The translations under genes and the position numbers were made by a program. From Chitinophagaceae bacterium UBA1930 (lineage in GTDB: Bacteria; Bacteroidota; Bacteroidia; Chitinophagales; Chitinophagaceae), in the NCBI GenBank assembly GCA_002337145.1, contig DDFK01000001.1, positions 186,001 to 250,000 on the forward strand: 64,000 nt of DNA, in the 5' to 3' direction. Below are positions 1-8,514 of the stretch, one piece after another. Numbering within the stretch: the stretch's first letter is position 1; each line of letters begins with the position of its first letter. The notes under the pieces were generated by a model that was given only the letters and a program-made list of their open reading frames with translations, was not told the origin of the DNA and ran no database searches.

Positions 1-758
1 CAACAGAAGCAGGGTACGACATCATTATTGCACACTCGTCTGAAAGCAGCACCAAAGAAGCGGCAAACGCATTGAACCTTTTCCATAAACGGGTTGATGG
101 ACTGATTGCATCGCTTGCATTTGATACAAAATCGCTGGAACATTTTCAGCATTTTGAAGAGAAAGGCATACCCGTTATTTTCTTTGACCGTGTGGAAGAA
201 AAAGGCGAAAGCACCAAAGTAATTATTGACAACTACAAATGCGGCTATCAAGCAACACAGCATTTGATAGAGCAGGGCTGCAAAAGAATTGTACTGGTTA
301 CCGCTAATTTGAAACGTAACGTTTATGCCCAACGTTACAAAGGTTATGCCGATGCTTTGTTTGATAACAATATATCCTTGAACAAAAATCTGGTACTGAT
401 AAAAGACCTGAGTGAACAATGCGGTGTTGAAGCAGCTAAAGAGATACTACAAATGAAACCCTTGCCAGACGGGGCATTCATCACCAACGATTTTTCTGCA
501 GCCATCTGTATGCAAACCTTGAAAGATTATGGCATTCGCATACCGGAAGACATTGCCATTGTTGGTTTCAACAACGATGCCATCAGCAAGATTGTGGAAC
601 CGCAATTGTCTACCATCCATTACCCGGGTATCGATATGGGCGAAATTGCTGCAAGGAACCTCATTAGCCATTTAAAAGGCATGTCCAATATTAAACACAC
701 ACAAACCATCGTGGTGCGTTCGGAACTGATTGTCCGCAAGTCATCGCTAAAAAAATAA
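1..758 (+). CDS. LacI-family transcriptional regulator, 3' part
   Basis: The reading frame is open from the left edge of the window to a stop at 756-758, so the 5' end, including the DNA-binding helix-turn-helix, lies outside. The visible part is the periplasmic-binding-protein-like effector domain of LacI/GalR regulators: a segment on dividing into a tandem of 'VDGLIAS', 'GIPVIFFDR', 'GAFITNDFSAA', 'DIAIVGFNND' and 'LSTIHYPGIDMGEIAARNL' blocks is typical. A TTG at 72 could be read as a start but the family homology continues upstream of it, so I treat the gene as truncated by the window. It precedes an SDR gene by about 36 bases on the same strand and heads a run of xylan-degrading genes, so it is inferred to be the local carbohydrate-responsive regulator. 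The inducer is unknown. Confidence 0.9.
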   Translation, partial: TEAGYDIIIAHSSESSTKEAANALNLFHKRVDGLIASLAFDTKSLEHFQHFEEKGIPVIFFDRVEEKGESTKVIIDNYKCGYQATQHLIEQGCKRIVLVTANLKRNVYAQRYKGYADALFDNNISLNKNLVLIKDLSEQCGVEAAKEILQMKPLPDGAFITNDFSAAICMQTLKDYGIRIPEDIAIVGFNNDAISKIVEPQLSTIHYPGIDMGEIAARNLISHLKGMSNIKHTQTIVVRSELIVRKSSLKK

Positions 759-794
759 CAGAACAAAATTTGCTTGTTGTATAAATCGTCTACT

Positions 795-1544
795 ATGAAA
801 CTAAAGAAGAAAAAAATTGCTATCGTAACAGGAGGAGCATCAGGCATTGGATTGGCCATTGCAGAAAAATTTGTCTCATCGGGTATCCATACCATTGTAA
901 TAGGAAGGGATGAAAAAAAATTGCAGGCTGTAAAAAAGAAACTGGGCGATTTATGTGAAACCGTTTCGTTCGACTTAAAGAACCTTGCAGCCATTCCACA
1001 ACTGGTAAAAGACCTGGTGAAACAATTTGGCGGCATTGATATATTGGTAAACAATGCAGGCATCAATATGAAAAAAGATTTTGTGGATGTAAGCGACGAT
1101 GAGTTTCAGCAGATACTGCTCACCAATGTTACCGCTGTATTTGCCTTGTCGAGGGAAGTGGTAAAATACATGCACAAGAAAAAATCGGGCAGCATCATCA
1201 ACATCAGCTCCATGGCTTCGCAATACGGTTTGCCAAAAGTAATTGCCTATACTGCATCCAAATCTGCTATTGAGGGCATGACCAGGGCAATGGCCGTGGA
1301 GCTATCGCCCAAAGGCATCCGCGTTAACTGCATTGCCCCGGGTTTCATAGCAACAGACATGAGTGCGAAAGCCCTGAACAGCGATAAAGAAAGGAAACAA
1401 AAAGTAATGAGCCGCACACCTATGGGCCATATGGGCAGCCCTGAAGATATTGCCAGTGCTGCATTGTACCTGGCCAATGGCGAAGCCAAATATGTAACGG
1501 GTGTTGTATTGCCTGTTGATGGTGGCAACTCTATCGGTTTTTAA
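795..1544 (+). CDS. SDR-family NAD(P)-dependent oxidoreductase
   Basis: A 249-residue classical short-chain dehydrogenase. The nucleotide-binding TGGASGIG is at residues 12-19, NNAG at 86-89, the active-site serine at about 138, and YTASK places the catalytic Tyr152 and Lys156. The C-terminal 'PVDGG' is also family-typical. The ATG at 795 is preferred over a TTG at 774 because the protein then begins with a short basic stretch before the first Rossmann strand. It lies between a LacI regulator and a GH115 alpha-glucuronidase, with 24 bases to the latter. That context suggests a sugar-acid or uronate oxidoreductase (2-keto-3-deoxygluconate or fructuronate type) acting on released glucuronate. 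This is inference; sequence alone cannot separate this from a 3-ketoacyl-ACP reductase-like SDR. Confidence 0.9.
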   Translation: MKLKKKKIAIVTGGASGIGLAIAEKFVSSGIHTIVIGRDEKKLQAVKKKLGDLCETVSFDLKNLAAIPQLVKDLVKQFGGIDILVNNAGINMKKDFVDVSDDEFQQILLTNVTAVFALSREVVKYMHKKKSGSIINISSMASQYGLPKVIAYTASKSAIEGMTRAMAVELSPKGIRVNCIAPGFIATDMSAKALNSDKERKQKVMSRTPMGHMGSPEDIASAALYLANGEAKYVTGVVLPVDGGNSIGF

Positions 1545-1568
1545 TGATCATAAAAATTCAACGATTGT

Positions 1569-4139
1569 ATGTTCAAGCAACTTACACTTATCATACTTGC
1601 AACATTCTTTTGTCAGCAACTCATTGCACAAAATATGGTTGCTGAAACAAAAGCAGCCAATGCATTTGTAATTGCTGATGCAACAAGTAGTACGGAAATT
1701 TATGTAGATGAAAACGATGATGCTCTTGTAAAAAAATCTGCCGAACTGTTACAGCAAGACATTGAACTGGTAACAGGTAAAAAACTTGCCATCATTCATA
1801 GAATTATTACGCCACATAAAAATGTAATCGTTATTGGCTCAATTGAAAAATCATCCATGATCAAACAATTGATCCAAGCTAAAAAATTGAATGCAACAAG
1901 CATTAAGAACAAATGGGAAGCCTATCAAATAACAACATTTCAAAAACCTTTTACTGAAATAGAAAATGCTTTGGTCATTGCTGGCAATGATAGACGTGGT
2001 ACAGCTTACGGCGTATTTGAACTCTCCAAACAGATCGGTGTTTCGCCCTGGTACTGGTGGGCCGATGTTCCAGCAAAGAAGAAAAAAGAACTCTACATCA
2101 AACCCAATACAACTATTGTTGATTCACCTGTTGTAAAATACCGTGGCATATTTATCAACGATGAAGCACCCGCATTAAGCAATTGGAGCAAGGAAAAATT
2201 TGGTGGCTTTAACCATCAATTCTATGAAAAAGTATTTGAGCTCTTGCTTCGTTTAAAAGCCAATTATTTATGGCCAGCCATGTGGGGCAATGCTTTTAAT
2301 GATGATGATAAACTAAACAATGTATTGGCCGATGAATATGGAATTGTAATGGGCACGTCTCACCACGAACCTATGCTACGCAGCCAGCAAGAATGGAAAC
2401 GTTATGGCAAAGGTGCCTGGAATTATGAGCATAACGATACCACATTAAATAGTTTTTGGCGTAAAGGCATCGCAAACATGCGTAACCATGAAAGTATTGT
2501 AACCATTGGCATGCGTGGAGATGGCGATGAGCCAATGACTGAAGGAACAGCAACTGCTTTACTTGAAAAAATTGTACAAAAACAAAGGGAAATCATTACA
2601 GAAGTAACAGGCAAACCTGCCAATAAAACACCACAGCTATGGGCTTTATACAAAGAAGTGCAGGATTATTATGATAAAGGCATGCGTGTTCCAGATGATG
2701 TTACATTGTTGCTGTGCGACGATAACTGGGGCAATATACGTAAGCTGCCTAAGTTAAATGAAAAGCAAAGAAGTGGCGGTTATGGTATCTATTACCATTT
2801 TGATTATGTAGGTGACCCGAGGAACTATAAATGGCTGAACACAAACAATATTGCCCGGGTATGGGAACAGATGCACCTGGCCTATGAATACAAAGTCGAT
2901 AAAATTTGGATTGTAAATGTTGGTGATATAAAACCGATGGAAATGCCCATGTCTTTCTTTTTGGATTATGCATGGAACCCCAAGAAGTGTAACGCAGACA
3001 ACGTGGGCAGTTACCATGAAAGCTTTGCTGCACAACAGTTTGGTACAACTTACGCTAAAGAAATTGGTGCTATCTTAAATAAGTACACACAGTTTAATGC
3101 AAGAAGGAAACCAGAGCTGCTTACTGCCAATACCTATAATTTAACGCATGGCGAAGCCAGCAGGATTGTTGACGAATACAACGCATTATGGGAACAGGCA
3201 GAAAAAATAAACAACAGCCTTTCACCTGAATACAGGGATGCTTTTTTTCAATTGGTACTGCATCCTGTAAAAGCATGTGCCAACCTGAATGAAATGTACC
3301 TAACCGTTGCAAAGAATCAAGTAGCATATGCACAAAGGTTTGCCGTAGCCAATGAATATGCAGACAAAGCAAAACAACTGTTCATCAACGATTCATTGAT
3401 CAGCCTGCAATACCACCAGTTGGCAAATGGCAAATGGAACCATATGATGGACCAGACACATATTGGTTATACCTATTGGCAACAACCGTTGGTACAAAAA
3501 ATGCCGGAAGTGAAGTACGTACCAAAAGATTCATTAGTTGAAGAAGGCCCGCAATACGATACAACGGTACAGTCTGCTTTATCTAATGTGCCTAAAAAGA
3601 GCAAGGGCAATATCTTTTATGAGTTTGACAATTGGGTTTCAATGGATGCGGCCCATTATACAAAAGCCATAACGGTTAACAACATTCAATGGCAAACCAT
3701 AAAAGGCATTGGCCGTGATGGCGATGGCATTACACCTTTCCCTGTAACAGCAGCAGCACAAACCGTTTCAGCAACTTCGCCACATTTGGAATATGATGTT
3801 TATACCTATAGTAAAGGAACAACAAAAATCAATCTGTACTTCTCCCCTACTTTAAATTTTCACAACACCGCTACAGGTTTGCAGTATGCCATTTCAATAG
3901 ACGATGAACAGCCACAAGTATATTCTTTAAACAAAGACGTAAACGATAAAAAGCAATGGGAGCAATGGGTTGCAGACAATATCATTATTAAAACATCTAC
4001 CCATCAACTTTTAAAAGCAGGAAAGCATACGGTTAAGTTCTGGATGGTTGATGCAGGTATTGTATTGCAAAAAATTGTACTGGACTTTGGTGGGTTGAAA
4101 CCAAGCTACTTGGGCCCACAAGAAACAAAAATCAAATAA
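1569..4139 (+). CDS. GH115 xylan alpha-1,2-glucuronidase, secreted
   Basis: An 856-residue protein with an N-terminal signal peptide ending near residue 20 (LIAQ). The block GNDRRGTAYGVFELS followed by 'WYWWADVP' (about residues 139-168) and the block 'LKANYLWPAMWGNAF' (about 229-243) are hallmarks of glycoside hydrolase family 115, whose members remove (4-O-methyl-)D-glucuronic acid from xylan side chains, including internal positions. A C-terminal beta-sandwich from about residue 680 matches the GH115 C-terminal domain in position. Length is normal for the family. The stop codon directly abuts the ATG of the downstream acetylesterase with no spacer, so the two are almost certainly co-translated. 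It probably acts in the periplasm or outside the cell together with the GH10 and GH43 enzymes further on. Confidence 0.93.
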   Translation: MFKQLTLIILATFFCQQLIAQNMVAETKAANAFVIADATSSTEIYVDENDDALVKKSAELLQQDIELVTGKKLAIIHRIITPHKNVIVIGSIEKSSMIKQLIQAKKLNATSIKNKWEAYQITTFQKPFTEIENALVIAGNDRRGTAYGVFELSKQIGVSPWYWWADVPAKKKKELYIKPNTTIVDSPVVKYRGIFINDEAPALSNWSKEKFGGFNHQFYEKVFELLLRLKANYLWPAMWGNAFNDDDKLNNVLADEYGIVMGTSHHEPMLRSQQEWKRYGKGAWNYEHNDTTLNSFWRKGIANMRNHESIVTIGMRGDGDEPMTEGTATALLEKIVQKQREIITEVTGKPANKTPQLWALYKEVQDYYDKGMRVPDDVTLLLCDDNWGNIRKLPKLNEKQRSGGYGIYYHFDYVGDPRNYKWLNTNNIARVWEQMHLAYEYKVDKIWIVNVGDIKPMEMPMSFFLDYAWNPKKCNADNVGSYHESFAAQQFGTTYAKEIGAILNKYTQFNARRKPELLTANTYNLTHGEASRIVDEYNALWEQAEKINNSLSPEYRDAFFQLVLHPVKACANLNEMYLTVAKNQVAYAQRFAVANEYADKAKQLFINDSLISLQYHQLANGKWNHMMDQTHIGYTYWQQPLVQKMPEVKYVPKDSLVEEGPQYDTTVQSALSNVPKKSKGNIFYEFDNWVSMDAAHYTKAITVNNIQWQTIKGIGRDGDGITPFPVTAAAQTVSATSPHLEYDVYTYSKGTTKINLYFSPTLNFHNTATGLQYAISIDDEQPQVYSLNKDVNDKKQWEQWVADNIIIKTSTHQLLKAGKHTVKFWMVDAGIVLQKIVLDFGGLKPSYLGPQETKIK

Positions 4140-6086
4140 ATGTTTACATACAAACAAATACCTGCTGCACTGTTATGTTGTGCCATACTGTTATGTAGCA
4201 AACCTGCTTGGTGCCAGGTAAAGCTACCCAAATTGGTAAGCGATAACATGGTGCTGCAAAGGGATGCACCCATAACCATTTGGGGCTGGGCAGGCAATAA
4301 TGAAAAAGTAACGGTTAGCTTTCTTCAAAAAAAATATGAAGCCGTTACCAACCAACAAGGCAAATGGTCTGTTACCATTGCTGCACTGAAAGCAGGTGGG
4401 CCTTACAAGATGAATATTGATGCCAGCAACCATATTACCATCAACAACATTTTGGTAGGCGATGTGTGGATATGCAGCGGCCAATCGAATATGGAGCTGG
4501 AAATGGAACGTGTAAAGTATAGGTATGCTGATGAGATTGCCAAAGCCAACAATCCTTTTATACGCCAGTTCACGGTACCTGATAAATACAATTTCATTCA
4601 GCCGCAGGATGATGTGGATAATGGCTCATGGGTTACGGTAAACCCTAAAGACATCCTGCATTTTTCTGCTGTGGCCTATTTTTTTGCAAAAGAAATTTAT
4701 GCAAAATACAAAGTACCTATTGGTTTAATCAATACTGCATTGGGTGGTTCGCCAGCCGAATCATGGATAAGCGAAGATGCTTTGAAAAAATTTCCCACTT
4801 ACTATGAAGAGGCTCAAAAATTTAAAGACCAAAACCTTATTACGTCAATTGAAACAAAAGACAGGAACGCCTCCAACGCATGGTATAAACAATTGAACGC
4901 AACAGATGAGGGCATTAAAAACAATTGGAAATCTGTTGACATAAACGATAGCGATTGGCAACAAAAAAACATGCCTGGTTACATAGATAATATGCAAGCC
5001 GGTGCAGTATGGCTTCGTAAAACATTTACTGTTCCTGCATCTATGCTGGGCAAAAATGCAAAGCTTGAACTGGGAAGGATCGTTGATGCCGATTCCGTTT
5101 TCATCAATGGCAAATTTGTTGGTAATACCACTTATCAATACCCGCCACGCAGGTATGAATTTGCAGCCAATATTTTGCAGCAAGGCACCAACATCATTGC
5201 AGTGAAACTTGTTAGCAACAGCGGCCGTGGCGGCTTTGTGTTGGATAAAAAATATACCATCACCACTGCATCAGATACCATTGATTTAACAGGCAACTGG
5301 AAATACAGAACAGGTGCCGTAATGCCAACAGCACCGGGCCAGACCTTTGTAAGATGGAAACCATTGGGTTTATACAATGCCATGATTGCACCATTGCTTA
5401 ACTATGCTATCAAAGGCGTTATCTGGTACCAGGGCGAAGCCAATACAAAAAACCCGGGCGAGTACAAGAGCCTGATGGAAACATTGATTACCGATTGGCG
5501 GGCAAAATGGAAGCAGGGTAACTTTCCCTTCCTGTTTGTACAGTTGGCCAATTTCATGGAAGCCAAACAGCAGCCAACAGAAAGCAGTTGGGCAGCAACG
5601 AGGCAGGCACAATTCAATACATTGTCTGTGCCCAATACTGCTATGGCTGTAGCCATTGACCTGGGCGACTGGAACGATATACACCCCGAAAACAAACAAG
5701 CTGTGGGCTACCGTTTGGCATTGCAAGCAAGAAAGCTGGCATACCATGAAACCAGCATCGTTTCATCTGGTCCACTGTATCAGTCCATGAAAATAGATGG
5801 CAACAAGGTCACCATCGGCTTTAGCAATATTGGTAAAGGTTTAATAGCAAAAGGTGCTGTCTCGCTGAGCTTGCCGAAGAGTGAACTGAACTATTTTTCC
5901 ATTGCAGGTGCAGATAAAAAATTTGTATGGGCCAATGCCATTATCAAAGGCAACAAAGTAATTGTTTGGAACGACGCAGTTAAAAACCCTGTTGCAGTAA
6001 GGTATGCATGGGCCGATAACCCCGCAAGTGCAAACCTGTACAATAAAGACGGGCTGCCTGCTTCGCCATTTGAAACAGGTAATTAG
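4140..6086 (+). CDS. SGNH-type carbohydrate acetylesterase (sialate O-acetylesterase-like)
   Basis: A 648-residue secreted protein with a signal peptide of about 25 residues. The family pattern is clear: 'VSDNMVLQRD' near the N-terminus, the nucleophile block GQSN at residues 114-117, 'IWYQGEAN' near 425-432 and the 'DIHPENK' block with the catalytic Asp/His near 515. Between them, about residues 250-370, lies a GH2-like jelly-roll insertion ('GAVWLRKTF', 'DSVFINGKFVGNT'). Proteins annotated as sialate 9-O-acetylesterases in Bacteroidota polysaccharide loci often deacetylate plant glycans, and related CE20 enzymes act on hemicellulose. Given the neighbours, the inferred substrate is acetylated xylan rather than sialic acid. 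It begins immediately after the GH115 stop codon. Confidence 0.88.
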   Translation: MFTYKQIPAALLCCAILLCSKPAWCQVKLPKLVSDNMVLQRDAPITIWGWAGNNEKVTVSFLQKKYEAVTNQQGKWSVTIAALKAGGPYKMNIDASNHITINNILVGDVWICSGQSNMELEMERVKYRYADEIAKANNPFIRQFTVPDKYNFIQPQDDVDNGSWVTVNPKDILHFSAVAYFFAKEIYAKYKVPIGLINTALGGSPAESWISEDALKKFPTYYEEAQKFKDQNLITSIETKDRNASNAWYKQLNATDEGIKNNWKSVDINDSDWQQKNMPGYIDNMQAGAVWLRKTFTVPASMLGKNAKLELGRIVDADSVFINGKFVGNTTYQYPPRRYEFAANILQQGTNIIAVKLVSNSGRGGFVLDKKYTITTASDTIDLTGNWKYRTGAVMPTAPGQTFVRWKPLGLYNAMIAPLLNYAIKGVIWYQGEANTKNPGEYKSLMETLITDWRAKWKQGNFPFLFVQLANFMEAKQQPTESSWAATRQAQFNTLSVPNTAMAVAIDLGDWNDIHPENKQAVGYRLALQARKLAYHETSIVSSGPLYQSMKIDGNKVTIGFSNIGKGLIAKGAVSLSLPKSELNYFSIAGADKKFVWANAIIKGNKVIVWNDAVKNPVAVRYAWADNPASANLYNKDGLPASPFETGN

Positions 6087-6146
6087 GCTATAGTTAATGA
6101 TCAATATGCGTAAGTAACGCTATCAAATATTCATAAACACCACCAC

Positions 6147-7247
6147 TTGAAAAAGCTGATCACATCCATTACTATCGTTGCAGCCATTGCTGCATGCACT
6201 TCATCCAAACAGGCAACACAGTCAGCAACTGCAATAGATAGCACAAAGGGCCTAAAAGACTATTATGCCAACTATTTTCCTATTGGTGTTGCGGTTTCGC
6301 CACATGCATTGAAAACAGATGAAGCAGCTTTGATTACCCAACAGTTCAACAGCATGACACCCGAGAACTGCATGAAATGGGAAGCCATACACCCAAAAGA
6401 AAACGTATACAATTTTAAAGATGCAGATTCCATTGCCGCCTTTGCACAACGCAACCACATGAAGCTACGTGGGCACTGCCTATGCTGGCACAACCAGGTA
6501 CCCGGTTGGGTGTTTAAAAATGCAGATGGCACAACCGTTGGCAAAGAAACTTTGTTGAAACGTTTAAAGGAACATATCACTACCGTTGTAACCCGTTACA
6601 AAGGCACCATCTATGCATGGGATGTGGTGAACGAAGCCATCTCCGACAAAAAAGACGAGTACCTGCGCAACTCGCCCTGGCTGCAAATCATAGGCGAAGA
6701 ATACATTGCCAAAGCATTTGAATATGCACACGAGGCAGACCCTGATGCAGTACTGTTTTACAACGATTACAATGAAATTGGTGCCATCAAAAGGGAGAAG
6801 ATCTACAAGCTGGTAACAGGTTTAAAAAAAGCAGGTGTACCTATTGGTGCAGTTGGGCTACAGGCACATTGGGCAGTAAACGAACCTTCTATGCCGCAAC
6901 TGGACAGTACGCTGCAACGCTTTGTACAAACAGGTTTGCCATTGCAGATAACAGAGCTGGACATTTCGGTGTACAACAAAGAACATGATGCAAGGGAAAG
7001 AAGACCCGAAGATGCCAATACCGCTTTTACCCCCGAAAGGGAGCAACGGCAACTGGAAGTATATAAGATGTGCTTTCAACTGTTCCGCAAATACCGCAAG
7101 CACATTACAGGCGTAACCTTCTGGAACGTGAGCGAACGGTATAGCTGGCTCGATAATTTTCCTGTAAAGGACAGAAAGGATTACCCTTTATTGTTTGACA
7201 AAAACCTGCAACCCAAAAAAGCTTTCTGGCAAGTGGCAAAGTTTTAA
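6147..7247 (+). CDS. GH10 endo-1,4-beta-xylanase, lipoprotein
   Basis: A 366-residue protein starting at a TTG codon (6147). The start is supported by an immediate lipoprotein signal peptide, MKKLITSITI followed by AAIAAC, with the lipidated cysteine at residue 17. The catalytic domain is canonical GH10: 'MTPENCMKWE', 'RGHCLCWHNQ', the acid/base glutamate at about residue 163 in 'WDVVNEAI', and the nucleophile at about residue 270 in 'ITELDIS'. It ends with 'FWNVSERYSWLDNFP', also typical. It cleaves the xylan backbone, probably anchored to the outer membrane. It follows the acetylesterase by 60 bases, so it is likely in the same transcript. The short spacer holds GCGT/ACGC inverted arms but nothing I can call a terminator. 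Confidence 0.95.
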   Translation: MKKLITSITIVAAIAACTSSKQATQSATAIDSTKGLKDYYANYFPIGVAVSPHALKTDEAALITQQFNSMTPENCMKWEAIHPKENVYNFKDADSIAAFAQRNHMKLRGHCLCWHNQVPGWVFKNADGTTVGKETLLKRLKEHITTVVTRYKGTIYAWDVVNEAISDKKDEYLRNSPWLQIIGEEYIAKAFEYAHEADPDAVLFYNDYNEIGAIKREKIYKLVTGLKKAGVPIGAVGLQAHWAVNEPSMPQLDSTLQRFVQTGLPLQITELDISVYNKEHDARERRPEDANTAFTPEREQRQLEVYKMCFQLFRKYRKHITGVTFWNVSERYSWLDNFPVKDRKDYPLLFDKNLQPKKAFWQVAKF

Positions 7248-7357
7248 TTGCACTACGTTTGGGAAAGGTTCATGCATATTTTATTGCCGATGGGTCCGAC
7301 GCCTCAAAAGTTTAATAGTAGTATTGTAGCCGATTACAAAAAACTAAAAAACAACTT

Positions 7358-8407
7358 ATGACAACAGCAAAAGCTTATGCAGCGTATAATGCAACCTCTC
7401 CGTTGGCACCGTATGACTTTACCAGAAGGGATGTGGGCACCCATGATGTGCAGATAGAAATTTTATACTGTGGCGTTTGCCATAGCGACCTGCACCAGGC
7501 CAAAGACGAGTGGGGCGGATCGATATACCCCATGGTGCCGGGTCATGAAATTGTGGGCAAAGTAACCAGCGTTGGCAACGGCGTTACCAAATTTAAAGTA
7601 GGTGATACGGCCGGCGTTGGCGTAATGGTTGACAGTTGCCGCACCTGTAAGAACTGTGAGAAAAGCCTGGAACAATATTGTGTGGAAGGCATGACCGGCA
7701 CCTACAATACATTGGAGCGTGACGGTAAAACCATTGCACAAGGTGGCTACTCCACACAGATTGTAGTTGATGAACGCTATGTGTTGAACATTGCACCGCA
7801 CCTTGACCTGAAAGCCGTGGCACCATTGCTTTGTGCAGGCATCACCACCTACTCGCCACTCATATATGCGGGTGTTACCAAAGGCATGAAGGTGGGTATT
7901 GTTGGGCTGGGTGGACTGGGCCATATGGGTGTAAAATTTGCTGCGTCTTTTGGTGCAGAAGTCACTGTACTAAGCACTTCGCCTGCAAAGGAAGCCGATG
8001 CGAAAAGATTGGGTGCAACAAAATTTTTACTGACAACAGATGCCGAAGCCATGAAAGCATACGACAGTTATTTTGATGTAATACTGGATGCCATTTCGGC
8101 CAATCATGATTACACAAAATACCTGGACCTGTTAGACATCAACGGCAAATTATTGGTTGTTGGCCTGCCAACAGAAGCACCCAAAGTGCTGCCGTTTTCT
8201 TTAATCAAAAACCGCAGAAGCATTATTGGCTCTATGATTGGCGGCATGCAGGAGACACAGGAAATGCTTGATTACTGTGCAGCCAACAACATTGTTTCGG
8301 ATGTGGAGCCGATAGCTATGCAAAACATTAACGAAGCCTACGAACGCATGTTGAAGGGCGACGTGAAGTACCGTTTTGTAATTGACCTTGCTTCGCTGAA
8401 AGCTTAA
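7358..8407 (+). CDS. Zinc-dependent alcohol dehydrogenase, CAD/YahK type
   Basis: A 349-residue medium-chain dehydrogenase. Catalytic-zinc ligands are visible as Cys41 ('CGVCHSD') and His63 ('PGHE'), with a third cysteine near 158. The structural-zinc lobe holds four cysteines at about 94, 97, 100 and 108. The Rossmann glycine motif is GLGGLG, and the following strand ends in 'LSTS', the serine-rich pattern usually associated with NADPH preference. The family (cinnamyl-alcohol-dehydrogenase-like) reduces a broad range of aldehydes. It is cytoplasmic, with no signal peptide. It stands between the GH10 and GH43 genes with about 110-base spacers on both sides, so it may be expressed independently. 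The relation to xylan degradation is not evident from the sequence. Confidence 0.93.
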   Translation: MTTAKAYAAYNATSPLAPYDFTRRDVGTHDVQIEILYCGVCHSDLHQAKDEWGGSIYPMVPGHEIVGKVTSVGNGVTKFKVGDTAGVGVMVDSCRTCKNCEKSLEQYCVEGMTGTYNTLERDGKTIAQGGYSTQIVVDERYVLNIAPHLDLKAVAPLLCAGITTYSPLIYAGVTKGMKVGIVGLGGLGHMGVKFAASFGAEVTVLSTSPAKEADAKRLGATKFLLTTDAEAMKAYDSYFDVILDAISANHDYTKYLDLLDINGKLLVVGLPTEAPKVLPFSLIKNRRSIIGSMIGGMQETQEMLDYCAANNIVSDVEPIAMQNINEAYERMLKGDVKYRFVIDLASLKA

Positions 8408-8514
8408 GCAAGTGATGTTGTTGCCAGCTATGGTACATAACGCAACGGTAGTGGCGTCGCACCCATGAAGTATAGAACATAGCCAGGCATTACAACATCT
8501 AAATAAAACTTGTC

